From positions 1 to 64,000 of the forward strand of contig NZ_NPJI01000013.1 of the NCBI RefSeq assembly GCF_002251435.1: 64,000 nucleotides of DNA. The letters are read 5' to 3'. The translations under genes and the position numbers were made by a program. This DNA is from Prevotella sp. P2-180. Lineage in GTDB: Bacteria; Bacteroidota; Bacteroidia; Bacteroidales; Bacteroidaceae. Shown here piece after piece: positions 52,334-61,525 of the stretch (position 1 is the first letter of the stretch; each line of letters begins with the position of its first letter). The notes below the pieces were generated by a model. That model had not been told where the DNA came from, did no database searches, and was given only the letters and a program-made list of their open reading frames with translations.

Positions 52334-54370
52334 CTACCACTTCCGGAACAACTCGAATGTAAACTTAGTGCCAAACTTCTGGAACTGGTCGTTGAGGAAA
52401 CTGGCGAAGAAGCCAAGTGATATAAACCTCGTTGTGAAACCATATCCGAGTTCGAAGTAGGGGCGTGTCTTCTCCAGCTGTACATAGCTGAAATAGAGAC
52501 GTTCGGCTTCGATTATTCTTCCGGCAAGCGGAAGGCGTGTCATTATCAGAAGGGGTGAGTCGTAGGAGATATTGGTGCGGAAATAGTATTTCGACGCGTT
52601 GTACCACTGACTGTTGAGCAGCTGGCATTCGCCTGTCCAGTCGTCGTCCCAACCTCCAGGCAAATAGTCTTCATGGAAGTTGATGAAGTCTACAAAGTAG
52701 GTAGTCGACTGATTGGTGTAAAAGCCGCCTCCCACTCTTGCGTTGAATCGTTTCAGCGAACTGTATCTCCTTCTTAGCGATGCGTCTATTTCCCAGCGTT
52801 CGTACTCCATGTTTGATGCTAATACTCCAGAGAGACACCTCTCGTAATTGACGGAGAACATGGGCCATGAAATACTGGGTTGGTATTTTAATGTCAGCGA
52901 TGGTGCAAAACCGTCGTATACCGTAGGTTGTCCCGTTGCCACCATACCCGCCTTGTTCACTGCACTGCGATGGTGGTAAACCAATGCCGGCATGAGTTCG
53001 AACTGGTCGGTTGCGGCAATGTTGCATGATATCTGGTAGCGATTGTCGTTGAAATAGTGTAGTTCGAGAGAAGAAAAGTCGATGGTGTCACGATGCTGTT
53101 CGTTCAAGACGTCGAGTACTGAAGAGTTGGCTATGCGGTTGCCGTTAGACACTTCAATCTCCAACCATCCGTTGCGTTTCGGATTGAAGTCGAAGTGGAG
53201 GTTGTTGTGGAAATAGAATTGTTCTATCTTGAAGTTGTAACCCACACGGGCATTGAACCTTAGTTTTCGTTTCTCATTGAACTTATATTCTGCACCCGCC
53301 GCAAGTTTATAGGCAAGACCACGGCTGTTGCTATAGCTGATATATTGCGGATTGATGAGTGGTGAAATGCGGAAATAGCCATTCTCGTTTTCTGCCCTTA
53401 TGCTACTCAACATATTGTCTTCAAGGAGGTTCCATGCAATTTTTCCAATGTTGTTTTTCTTTTTTTCCGGCTCTTCCACAGCGATGGTGTCTGTTTTTAT
53501 CCTGTTTGAAAAGAACCTGTCGTAGATGCAAATGTCGGTACTGTCGAGAGGTATGGGCCTTACGGCATTCAGCTCCCGCATATTAGCGCTCGACTTTATA
53601 GAGTCGGGCAGTGTATGTTGGCATCCGTAGACATTGGTGAGTGTGGAGCACATAACATTTCCGAGAAACTTGAAAGTCGTGTTTATGACACATTCTTTGG
53701 GCATAAGGGCAAGAGGGTCGTTGACTGGACGGTCGAAATTGGTCACGATGTCAAAACGAAGCATGTCGTACTCACCCTTAAAGCGTGTGTAGGTGATGCG
53801 GCCTGTGGCATGTTCCACTAGGGCAAAACCTGAAATAAGCTGGGTATTGTTGCTTCTTGGCTTGAAGGTAACCAGCCAAGAATCTTCGCTCACCTCGCTG
53901 ATGGTGTAGCGGTAATAGATTCGGTTGCTTCTATGGAAAGGGGAGAGGACATGTCCGTGAAACATCGACACACCATAGACATCGGGCACGGAATAGCTTC
54001 GCAGTATAGACATGGTAGAGGAGCGATGAGGTACTGTTGAGACATATATCTGCCTTTCCATGTTATACTCCTTTATAGTGTTGAACCTAATCTTTCCATA
54101 CGATTCCATTATAAACTCCCTTTCTCCGGAGGCAACATGAAAAAGGGTAGGGACACACATCAGCGTAAAATTACGCCGAGGAGTAGTGATGACAAGTTTG
54201 TGATAGGTATTTGCAGTGGTGTCGGTAAGTTCCAGCTTGTAAGTGTCTATGTAGTCGAACACCTTTTCAAGAAGTATGTTTTCATCATGTTCGTCACAAA
54301 TAACAATATTGGGCATGCCAAAGAGCATGCCCAATATTATCAAGACGCTTATGATAAATTTATTTTTCAA
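52334..54370 (-). CDS. DUF5686-like outer-membrane protein (678 aa)
   Basis: A signal peptide ends near residue 25. A beta-rich region about 60-240 includes SGFALVEHATGRITYTRFKGEYDMLRFDIVTNF. From about 320 onwards there are alternating aromatic strands typical of a barrel (RLYFSYVQLEKTRPYFELGYGFTTRF), ending KFGTKFTFELFRKW. This order matches DUF5686 proteins, although those usually carry an extra N-terminal carboxypeptidase-regulatory domain, missing here. The function is unknown. It follows rpoD by 11 bp. Confidence 0.7.
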   Translation of the reverse strand: MKNKFIISVLIILGMLFGMPNIVICDEHDENILLEKVFDYIDTYKLELTDTTANTYHKLVITTPRRNFTLMCVPTLFHVASGEREFIMESYGKIRFNTIKEYNMERQIYVSTVPHRSSTMSILRSYSVPDVYGVSMFHGHVLSPFHRSNRIYYRYTISEVSEDSWLVTFKPRSNNTQLISGFALVEHATGRITYTRFKGEYDMLRFDIVTNFDRPVNDPLALMPKECVINTTFKFLGNVMCSTLTNVYGCQHTLPDSIKSSANMRELNAVRPIPLDSTDICIYDRFFSNRIKTDTIAVEEPEKKKNNIGKIAWNLLEDNMLSSIRAENENGYFRISPLINPQYISYSNSRGLAYKLAAGAEYKFNEKRKLRFNARVGYNFKIEQFYFHNNLHFDFNPKRNGWLEIEVSNGNRIANSSVLDVLNEQHRDTIDFSSLELHYFNDNRYQISCNIAATDQFELMPALVYHHRSAVNKAGMVATGQPTVYDGFAPSLTLKYQPSISWPMFSVNYERCLSGVLASNMEYERWEIDASLRRRYSSLKRFNARVGGGFYTNQSTTYFVDFINFHEDYLPGGWDDDWTGECQLLNSQWYNASKYYFRTNISYDSPLLIMTRLPLAGRIIEAERLYFSYVQLEKTRPYFELGYGFTTRFISLGFFASFLNDQFQKFGTKFTFELFRKW

Positions 54371-54381
54371 GCTCCACTTTA

Positions 54382-55254
54382 CTAACCGAGATACTTCATA
54401 AGTATTTTGGCATTGCCGCTGTCACGCAGCTTGGCAATGCTTTTCTCCCTTATTTGGCGTACACGCTCACGAGTCAGTCCGAGACGGTCGCCAATTTCCT
54501 CCAGTCCCTTTTCCGGTCCGCCAATGCCGAAGCACTCTCTGATGATGGTGATTTCACGGTCTTTGAGCACCTTGTTGAGCACGTTGTCAAGTTCTTGTGC
54601 CATAGACTCGTGGTCTACATAGCGGTCGGTACGGCTGTCGTCGCCGCTTGCCATGACATCGAGCATGCAGTTGTCCTCACCATCTTGGAAAGGAGCGTCG
54701 ATGGACACATGGTGACCGTCGGCCATGAGGCTTTGTCCGATTTTCTCTTCATCGAGCTTAGTGGCCTCGCTAAGTTCAGCTACGGAAGGATGTCTTTGGT
54801 TTTCCTGCTCAAATTTGTTTATCTCATGGTTTATCTTGTTGAGCGAACCAACTTGGTTGAGAGGAAGCCTTACGATGCGGCTTTGTTCGGCAATAGCCTG
54901 AAGAATGCTCTGTCTAATCCACCATACAGCGTAAGAAATGAATTTAAATCCTCTTGTCTCGTCAAACTTCTGGGCTGCTTTGATGAGACCGATGTTACCC
55001 TCATCAATTAAATCAGTAAGAGTCAGTCCCTGATGCTGGTATTGCTTTGCAACAGATACAACGAAACGAAGATTGGCAGTGACGAGCTTGTCTTTTGCAC
55101 GCTCACCCTCAGGTCCTCCCTTGCGTATCTTTTGCGCAAGTTCAATTTCCTCATCTATGGTTATTAATGGTGCGCGTCCAATTTCGACAAGGTACTTGTC
55201 CAATGCCTCGCTCGAACGGTTTGTAATACTCTTCTGAATCTTTAATTGTCTCAT
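54382..55254 (-). CDS. rpoD: Primary RNA polymerase sigma factor, Bacteroidota type
   Basis: The protein has sigma regions 1.2 (ALDKYLVEIGRAPLITIDEE), 2 (ANLRFVVSVAKQYQHQGLTLTDLIDEGNIGLIKAA, FISYAVWWIRQSI), 3 (HPSVAELSEATKLDEEKIG) and 4 (LGLTRERVRQIREKSIAKLR). At 290 residues it lacks the long region 1.1 of the E. coli protein, as is normal for Bacteroidota. It recognises the TTTG/TAnnTTTG promoters found throughout this window. Confidence 0.96.
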   Translation of the reverse strand: MRQLKIQKSITNRSSEALDKYLVEIGRAPLITIDEEIELAQKIRKGGPEGERAKDKLVTANLRFVVSVAKQYQHQGLTLTDLIDEGNIGLIKAAQKFDETRGFKFISYAVWWIRQSILQAIAEQSRIVRLPLNQVGSLNKINHEINKFEQENQRHPSVAELSEATKLDEEKIGQSLMADGHHVSIDAPFQDGEDNCMLDVMASGDDSRTDRYVDHESMAQELDNVLNKVLKDREITIIRECFGIGGPEKGLEEIGDRLGLTRERVRQIREKSIAKLRDSGNAKILMKYLG

Positions 55255-55401
55255 GCTTAATTTCCTCTATTTTTTTTCTAACTATCTGATATTCAATACA
55301 ATGCGAAAAATGCGCATAAATCGACTGCAAAGTTAGTGAAAATAATTGGATTTTTCATTGTTTTTATATGCTTTTATTATTAAAAAATCATAAAAACTGG
55401 A

Positions 55402-55431
55402 CAAAAAAATAGCACAGAGAGAATCTGTGCT
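55402..55431 (-). terminator. Terminator after the tRNA genes
   Basis: On the minus strand AGCACAGA and TCTGTGCT form an 8-bp stem with a 5-nt loop followed by ATTTTTTTG. It ends the tRNA-Val/tRNA-Tyr transcript. Confidence 0.85.
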
Positions 55432-55439
55432 ATTGGCTG

Positions 55440-55522
55440 TGGGTGCTGATGGATTCGAACCACCGAAGTCGAAAGACAGCAGATTTACAGTCTGCCCCAT
55501 TTGGCCACTCTGGAAAACACCC
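55440..55522 (-). tRNA. tRNA-Tyr (GTA)
   Basis: The minus-strand sequence folds as a class II tRNA: acceptor arms GGGTGTT/AGCACCC, anticodon loop CTGTAAA with anticodon GTA, a long variable arm, and the T-loop GGTTCGAATCC. CCA is not encoded. Confidence 0.93.
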
Positions 55523-55528
55523 TCCTTG

Positions 55529-55603
55529 TGGGCGCTGAGGGATTCGAACCCCCGACCCTCTGCTTGTAAGGCAGATGCTCTAAACCAGCTGAGCTAAGCG
55601 CCC
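55529..55603 (-). tRNA. tRNA-Val (TAC)
   Basis: On the minus strand the acceptor arms are GGGCGCT/AGCGCCC, the D-arm AGCTCAGCTGGTTTAGAGC, the anticodon loop CTTACAA (TAC), and the T-loop GGTTCGAATCC. It lies 6 bp upstream of tRNA-Tyr. CCA is not encoded. Confidence 0.93.
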
Positions 55604-55692
55604 TTCCTTTCATTTGCGGGTGCAAAGGTACTAACTATTTTTTATTCCACCAAATTTTTTTCCATATTTTTTATAAAACGAGGCAAAAAAAC

Positions 55693-56463
55693 TTATTTTT
55701 CGGCCAGCCAAGAGTCGATAAGCTGTCTTGCGATGGATAGTTTTTCGGGAATTGTAGGCAGGTTGTGCTTGTTAAACCATGCCCCTGCCGCAAGCTCTTC
55801 GCGCTGGAGCTTTATGGTTCCACTGACATAATCGGCTTCAAAGCCCACCATAAGTCCGCAAGGGTAGGGCCATGGCTGACTGCCGAAGTATCTGATGTTT
55901 TCTATCCTAAGTCCCGTCTCTTCCATTACTTCCCTATGCACTGCCTCTTCAAGTGTCTCTCCGGTTTCGACAAACCCTGCCACGAGGCCGAAGAAGTTGC
56001 CTCTGAAATTCTTTGCATGTACCAACAGCACTTCCTCTCCCTTGTGGATAAGTACAATGATGGCGGTGGCCAACTGCGGCCAGACTTCCTTGCCGCATTG
56101 TGTGCAACGCTTGCTTATGTCGGTATGCATCTTCATGGGCGCTCCACATACTCCGCAGAACTGCGTGTTCTGGTCCCAATAAAGAATCTCATGACATTTG
56201 CCGGCTTTCTGGTACAATTCCTTGCTTAGCTTGTACCAACTGGGGCGTAACCCACACATTTCGTATATGGGAGAATCTGTCACGGGAGAGTCGATACGGT
56301 AAGTAATCACCTCGTGTCCGTTAAGTGGAGTGATATTCATTAACCGGGTCCACGGCTTGATCTCAGTTGGAGGTTCTTCACAGCATGGTATTGTATATGA
56401 ACCGTCAGGTAGACGTTGAAGCATTATATCGCTTTTGCAAAATACGAAATAATATTTTTTCAT
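55693..56463 (-). CDS. nudC: NAD(+)/NADH diphosphatase
   Basis: A four-cysteine zinc ribbon (Cys103, 106, 120, 123) precedes the Nudix box (GFVETGETLEEAVHREVMEE and TGL, starting about 163) and the NudC-specific SQPWPYP (195-201). These three marks together identify NudC, which splits NAD(H) to NMN and AMP and can remove NAD caps from RNA. 256 residues is family length. The protein is cytoplasmic. Confidence 0.93.
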   Translation of the reverse strand: MKKYYFVFCKSDIMLQRLPDGSYTIPCCEEPPTEIKPWTRLMNITPLNGHEVITYRIDSPVTDSPIYEMCGLRPSWYKLSKELYQKAGKCHEILYWDQNTQFCGVCGAPMKMHTDISKRCTQCGKEVWPQLATAIIVLIHKGEEVLLVHAKNFRGNFFGLVAGFVETGETLEEAVHREVMEETGLRIENIRYFGSQPWPYPCGLMVGFEADYVSGTIKLQREELAAGAWFNKHNLPTIPEKLSIARQLIDSWLAEK

Positions 56464-56481
56464 AGTTTAGTTGATTTTTTA

Positions 56482-57654
56482 TCAGTGACTCCCGTTGGCT
56501 TTGTTACCATAATCATGATACCACCAATATGTTCCGAAATAGTGATTGTGGACAGCAAGCATTCTGGCTTTGAGGTCTGGAATAGAATCTTCAAAAGACT
56601 TGAAATCGTCGAAATCGGTGTCCATCACTTGGTTTTTATATATAAGTAAAGGATTAGAGCGCATGTGGGTATATAGAATAAGTGCCTCACGGTAGTGGAC
56701 AGGAAGACTGTCGTTGACGGTGTAGTGCTTTGGCAACTCACGCACAAAGGCGTCAATATCCCTGTCTACGAGCATGCCGCAGAGGATGTAGTCTGAGATG
56801 GCCTTGTTGTGATAGCCTGATGCGAGCAAAGCCTTTAGGTAGCGAGGAGTGTCCATTCCACGAGAAGGTCGTGCACCCAAAAACCTGTAAAGGCTGTCGG
56901 TAGGATATAAGACCATACGGGAGGATTGGTCTAAGGGAAGCAATGTCCTGGAATTGCCTGCCAATGGGTAATGGAACAGCTGGTCGGCCATGCGCGACTC
57001 ACGTGCCAGTGCATAACAACGTAACATGGTAAGTGAGGTGTCGGTATGCATAGATTTTATTCCCACCGATGAAGCGTCGGAATACCTGCCATCGACCATG
57101 AGTGTCTCAATCTTGGCACGATAGTGGAATACATCGTTGCCTGCTGAGATAAAGCCAGCTACCATAAACATCATGCATAACGCAAACATGTTGACCCATG
57201 TAAGACGAGAGAGGACACCGCGCGAATTGATGTCTGCCTCATAGTTCTGGATAGACTTCAAGGCAGAGACAGATATAGTCCAGACTATCAATACCAACGG
57301 AGCCACCCACAGCCACGATCCGAAGGAGAACCTCTTGTCTATGTCAGGGCTGATGTCGGAAATGATGGTGAGCAAAAGCATTGGGGGCAGATAGGTGAGC
57401 CAATGAAAACGCCTGTTAATCTTGAAATAAGAGTTGACAATACGATGTAACAAGAAAAGCGTTAATGTAATCAGCACAGCTCCTGCAGCAGGGGAATAGG
57501 CTGTTTGTCCGCCACTTAGCACATGCTGTGCCAAGCACAAAACATCAGCCTGACGGAAATAGAGGAAACAAAACGAGAATATAATGAAGGCGACAGCACA
57601 CACTGCCCTCATAGCAGCGGTGCTGTCGTTTTCAGACCTGTTGTTATAGTTCAT
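56482..57654 (-). CDS. DUF6057-like multi-pass membrane protein (390 aa)
   Basis: Five or so hydrophobic segments lie in the first 195 residues (AVAFIIFSFCFLYF, AAGAVLITLTLFLLH, YLPPMLLLTIIS, WVAPLVLIVWTISV, MFALCMMFMVAGFISAG). A soluble helical domain follows (about 195-390, VDGRYSDASSVGIK, LPVHYREALILYTHM, YWWYHDYG). The plan agrees with DUF6057 as I recall it, but the match is not certain. It is encoded 8 bp after glgB, probably in one transcript with glgB and nudC. The function is unknown. Confidence 0.7.
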   Translation of the reverse strand: MNYNNRSENDSTAAMRAVCAVAFIIFSFCFLYFRQADVLCLAQHVLSGGQTAYSPAAGAVLITLTLFLLHRIVNSYFKINRRFHWLTYLPPMLLLTIISDISPDIDKRFSFGSWLWVAPLVLIVWTISVSALKSIQNYEADINSRGVLSRLTWVNMFALCMMFMVAGFISAGNDVFHYRAKIETLMVDGRYSDASSVGIKSMHTDTSLTMLRCYALARESRMADQLFHYPLAGNSRTLLPLDQSSRMVLYPTDSLYRFLGARPSRGMDTPRYLKALLASGYHNKAISDYILCGMLVDRDIDAFVRELPKHYTVNDSLPVHYREALILYTHMRSNPLLIYKNQVMDTDFDDFKSFEDSIPDLKARMLAVHNHYFGTYWWYHDYGNKANGSH

Positions 57655-57661
57655 TTCTGAT

Positions 57662-59746
57662 TTAGTTTTTTTTCAGAACCACGGCTGAACGGGCTGGAAG
57701 ATAGAGCTTTAGCCATTCTTTGTGATCCTTGACATAAAGCGGATCGTAGTTGGTGAGATGCATCACGCTATCGTCGGCAAGACCATTGCCTCCAAACTCC
57801 TTGGCGTCTGTGTTCAGAACTACCTCGTAGCTGCCTGTTGGTACCAGGAAGCCATAGTCGGTGAATGAGCGTGAAGGACTGAAATTGAAAACAAAGATTA
57901 GGTCGCCTCTGCTGAAAGCTAGCACCTGGTCGCCGTCATTATGCCATATTTCCTGTACTGGTTTTTTCTGGAAATTGCGTACACCCTTGATTACCTTTAT
58001 CATTGCCTTGTCGAAGTCGCCCAGGTAATGATAGCACAGGTCCTTGTTGTCTACAAGGTTCCATTGGCGGCGTGCGTATTTATAGCTCCATCCATTACCT
58101 TCGCGTGGAAAGTCTATCCATTCAGGATGGCCAAACTCGTTGCCCATGAAGTTCAGATAGCCTCCGTTGATGGCAGCTGCAGTGACAAGGCGTATCATCT
58201 TGTGAAGGGCAATACCCCTGTGAGCCATAAAGTTCTCGTCGCCCTTCTTGAAGTGCCAATACATGTCGGCGTCAATGAGTCGGAACACTATTGTCTTGTC
58301 GCCCACGAGAGCTTGGTCATGGCTTTCGCAGTAGCTGATGGTCTTTTCGTCAGCACGACGGTTTTTCACCTCCCAGAATATTGAGCTTGGCTTCCAGTCT
58401 TCGTCTTTCAGCTCTTTGATGGTCTTTATCCAATAGTCTGGTATGTTCATTGCCATACGATAGTCAAAACCATAGCCGCCATCCTCAAATTTTGCAGCCA
58501 GTCCTGGCATGCCGCTCACTTCCTCGGCAATGGTGATGGCGTTGGGATTCACCTCGTGGATGAGTTTGTTGGCTAGGGTGAGGTAGCATATGGCATTGTC
58601 GTCTTGATGGCCATTGAAATAGTCGCCATAGCCACAGAACGCCTCGCCCAAGCCATGGCTATAGTAAAGCATCGATGTGACGCCGTCGAAACGGAAACCA
58701 TCGAACTTAAACTCCTCAAGCCAGTACTTGCAGTTTGAGAGAAGGAAATGCAGCACGTCGTCCTTGCCGTAATCAAAACAGAGAGAATCCCATGCCGGAT
58801 GCTCATGGCGTTCGCCTGGATAGAAGAACTGATTAGGGTCGCCTGCAAGATTTCCCAGTCCTTCAACCTCGTTTTTTACTGCATGCGAGTGTACGATATC
58901 CATTATGACGGCGATACCGTTTTTATGTGCAGTGTCGATGAGTTCCTTGAGCTCTTCCGGTGTACCAAACCTGCTTGAAGGTGCAAAGAACGAACTCACG
59001 TGATATCCGAAGGAACCATAGTAAGGATGTTCCTGTATGGCCATCACCTGAATGCAGTTGTATCCGTCTTCGATAACTCGAGGCAGTACATTTTCTGTAA
59101 ACTCCTTGTATGAGCCCACCTTTTCAGCGTCTTGTGCCATTCCCACATGGCACTCATATATGAGCAGTGGGTTTTTATTAGGTTTGAACGACTTTTTCTT
59201 CCACTCGTATGGTTTTTCCGGATTCCACACTTGTGCTGAGAAAATCTTTGTTGTGTCGTCCTGAACCACTCGTTGGCACCATGCGGGAATACGTTCGCCT
59301 TCGCCACCGTTCCAGCGTACCTTCATTTTGTAGAGATCGCCATGTTTCATGGCTTTAGAAGGCAGTTTGAGTTCCCAGTTTCCAGTGCCTTCAATGCGTT
59401 TGCACTTGTATTTCTCGTCGATGGTCCAGTTGTTGAAGTCTCCAATGAGATAAATTTCCGTAGCATTTGGAGCCCACTCTCTGAACACCCATCCTCTTGG
59501 TGTCTTATGAAGTCCGAAATACAGATGACCTGTAGCGAAGTCCTTCAGAGGCTTTTTCCCGTTGCGTGTCAGCTGGTTTAGTTTCCATATGGCATGCTCG
59601 TGACGTCCTCTGATAGCATCTTCAAAAGGCTCGAGCCATGAGTCGTTTTTTACCAGTCCGATATGTTCGGGCGCTTTAGGTTTAGCAGGAGCCTTAGTTT
59701 TGCTCGCGCATGATTTTCTTTTTGTGACAGTTTTTTTCTCTTCCAT
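57662..59746 (-). CDS. glgB: 1,4-alpha-glucan branching enzyme
   Basis: A basic, Lys/Pro-rich N-terminal extension (about 1-30) precedes a CBM48 domain (about 75-180, FREWAPNATEIYLIGDFNNW) and a GH13 barrel with GYNCIQVMAIQEHPYYGSFGYH, IMDIVHSHAVKN, the nucleophile Asp in GFRFDGVTSM, the acid Glu in TIAEEVSG, and ISYCESHDQALVGDK. It matches the eukaryote-like GBE form found in Bacteroidota. It introduces alpha-1,6 branches into glycogen. Confidence 0.95.
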   Translation of the reverse strand: MEEKKTVTKRKSCASKTKAPAKPKAPEHIGLVKNDSWLEPFEDAIRGRHEHAIWKLNQLTRNGKKPLKDFATGHLYFGLHKTPRGWVFREWAPNATEIYLIGDFNNWTIDEKYKCKRIEGTGNWELKLPSKAMKHGDLYKMKVRWNGGEGERIPAWCQRVVQDDTTKIFSAQVWNPEKPYEWKKKSFKPNKNPLLIYECHVGMAQDAEKVGSYKEFTENVLPRVIEDGYNCIQVMAIQEHPYYGSFGYHVSSFFAPSSRFGTPEELKELIDTAHKNGIAVIMDIVHSHAVKNEVEGLGNLAGDPNQFFYPGERHEHPAWDSLCFDYGKDDVLHFLLSNCKYWLEEFKFDGFRFDGVTSMLYYSHGLGEAFCGYGDYFNGHQDDNAICYLTLANKLIHEVNPNAITIAEEVSGMPGLAAKFEDGGYGFDYRMAMNIPDYWIKTIKELKDEDWKPSSIFWEVKNRRADEKTISYCESHDQALVGDKTIVFRLIDADMYWHFKKGDENFMAHRGIALHKMIRLVTAAAINGGYLNFMGNEFGHPEWIDFPREGNGWSYKYARRQWNLVDNKDLCYHYLGDFDKAMIKVIKGVRNFQKKPVQEIWHNDGDQVLAFSRGDLIFVFNFSPSRSFTDYGFLVPTGSYEVVLNTDAKEFGGNGLADDSVMHLTNYDPLYVKDHKEWLKLYLPARSAVVLKKN

Positions 59747-59782
59747 TTGATTTTGGGATAAAAGGTTGTGGAGAGTCCTCCT

Positions 59783-60235
59783 TTATTTTACATTTCTCAC
59801 TTTGAATATCGCCTTGCGTATTCCTTCCTCTTCGCTAATACAAGGCGCATGTCCGTCTTGCGGAAAGAAAATGGCAAACATGCCTGGTCGGCATGTGATG
59901 AAATCGTCAGCCACGAGGTTGGGGATTTTTGTAATGTCTTTCTCTGCATTATATTCTGCTTCCGGCAAGAATCGACGAGGGGTGTATCCGTAAGTCTCAG
60001 AGGTGGAGAGCGGTATCTGGATGTCAACCATTTCGTCGTGAGTCTCCATCACGGCGGTGTCGGCCTGTTTTGATGTCGCTGTTGTAAGATTTAGGAAGAG
60101 GTCGTCTCCCTTTATTGGATATTTTCCTTCTTTCATAGTGCAGAGGTCGTTGTTTTCAAGATATTCAACGACATCTGCAAACAAAGGGTTGAGCGCAGTA
60201 TATCGGCTCAACATGTCGAGTGTATCTACTATCAT
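59783..60235 (-). CDS. YhcH/YjgK/YiaL family protein
   Basis: This 150-residue single-domain cupin-like protein contains the family marks HDEMVDIQIPLSTSETYGY and PGMFAIFFPQDGHAPCI, with the His and Glu residues of the metal site. Relatives include TabA and sugar-anomerase-like proteins linked to sialic-acid or other sugar use. The substrate is unknown here. It lies 36 bp upstream of glgB. Confidence 0.9.
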   Translation of the reverse strand: MIVDTLDMLSRYTALNPLFADVVEYLENNDLCTMKEGKYPIKGDDLFLNLTTATSKQADTAVMETHDEMVDIQIPLSTSETYGYTPRRFLPEAEYNAEKDITKIPNLVADDFITCRPGMFAIFFPQDGHAPCISEEEGIRKAIFKVRNVK

Positions 60236-60278
60236 AACTATATAAATTAATTATTTATGTTTCGTTTTGCTACTTTTA

Positions 60279-61400
60279 TTACTTCTTGTCTTTATTCCTC
60301 CAACCGTTCTGATAGGTACCTGAGGCTGTAATCTGTCCGTTGCGGTCTTTTTCTACAAAGCGTCCGTCTCGTTTGCCGTCGACATATGTACCTTCAAAGC
60401 GTTTTCCCTCCTTGTCTTCCTCTATTGCAGCGCCATGGCGTATTCCGTCTTTGAACATACCTTTGAACTTCGAACCGTCGGCAAAGCGAATAATACATTC
60501 GCCATTGAGCTTTCCGTTTTTCCAAGTGCCGTCATACACATCGCCACTTTTCAGAGTAAGCACTCCTTTTCCGTTCTGTCGGTCGGTTTTCCACAGCCCT
60601 ACATATTGGTCACCATTTTTCCATGTCAATGTGCCTTGTCCGTGTTTGTCGCCTTCGTGGAATTGGCCTACATACTTGTCGCCGTTGGCATATTTGAAGA
60701 TGCCTGAACCTGTGCGCTCTCCCTGTACATAGTCTCCCTCATACACATCGCCGCTCTTGAACTTGTATATTCCGCGACCGTTTTGTATGTCATCAATCCA
60801 CTGTCCGATATAAATGTCACCGTCGGCATATTTGAATGTACCTTTACCGGAGCGCTGGTTGTCTTTCCATTCACCCTCATAACTGGAGCCGTCTCCCCAG
60901 TCGAAATAGCCTTTCCCGTTTTTTCGGTCGTTGGCCCAATATCCCTTGTAATAGGCACCTCCGGCGAATGTGTATACGCCATAGCCATCACGATGGTCGA
61001 GCTTCCATTCGCCATCATATTTGTCGCCATTGTAGTAATACATTGTACCCTTGCCTTGCTGGTAGTCACGATACCACAATCCGTCATATTTGTTATTGTT
61101 GGCAAAATAATAAGTGCCCTTGCCGTGTTGCTGGTCCTGAAACCACTGGCCTTCGTATTTCTCACCGTCGAAGAATGTGTAAATGCCGTATCCCTGACGT
61201 TTCCCTTTCTCGTAGTTGCCTTCATACCAGTTGCCGTTTTTGTATATGGTCTTACCCTTGCCATGAGGTTTTCCGGCAACCATCTCACCACTAAAGTCAC
61301 CTCCGTCCTTAGTGACACAGGTGCCCATAGTGATTTTTTGTGCTTGTACCGACATCATGGGTGTCAGTACCAGTAATATGGAAATAATAATGTGTTTCAA
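60279..61400 (-). CDS. Exported MORN-repeat protein (about 14 repeats)
   Basis: A signal peptide ends at VQAQ (about 20). About fourteen consecutive 23-residue MORN repeats of the YEGEW-D-RNGKGTY-Y-DG type fill the rest of the 373 residues. Repeats 2-12 are regular, and the last two are degenerate. MORN repeats form long beta-hairpin stacks used for protein or lipid binding. A promoter lies at 61426-61457. The target is unknown. Confidence 0.92.
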   Translation of the reverse strand: MKHIIISILLVLTPMMSVQAQKITMGTCVTKDGGDFSGEMVAGKPHGKGKTIYKNGNWYEGNYEKGKRQGYGIYTFFDGEKYEGQWFQDQQHGKGTYYFANNNKYDGLWYRDYQQGKGTMYYYNGDKYDGEWKLDHRDGYGVYTFAGGAYYKGYWANDRKNGKGYFDWGDGSSYEGEWKDNQRSGKGTFKYADGDIYIGQWIDDIQNGRGIYKFKSGDVYEGDYVQGERTGSGIFKYANGDKYVGQFHEGDKHGQGTLTWKNGDQYVGLWKTDRQNGKGVLTLKSGDVYDGTWKNGKLNGECIIRFADGSKFKGMFKDGIRHGAAIEEDKEGKRFEGTYVDGKRDGRFVEKDRNGQITASGTYQNGWRNKDKK

Positions 61401-61425
61401 AATTTTAGTATTTTGTTTGCAATGC

Positions 61426-61457
61426 CAAAATTAGTCAATAATTTGTAAACTACCAAG
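61426..61457 (-). promoter_or_regulatory. Promoter of the MORN-repeat gene
   Basis: On the minus strand CTTG (61454-61457), a 20-nt spacer and TAATTTTG (61426-61433): a perfect -7 box with a -33 box one base off. Confidence 0.5.
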
Positions 61458-61525
61458 CACAACAACCTTCTTATTACATTTTTTAACTCTAAACAACTAA
61501 TATTTACTCATAATTTTGATAATAG

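Noticed and set aside
52290-52340. 17-codon N-terminal extension of the AddA-like protein
   Set aside because: It translates a tandem repeat and overlaps the upstream gene's end; the Walker A motif sits at the usual distance from the ATG at 52289.
60300-61330. Regular ~69-bp DNA periodicity resembling a repeat array
   Set aside because: It follows from the 23-residue MORN repeats of a coding gene; unit sequences vary and there are no spacers, so it is not a CRISPR array.
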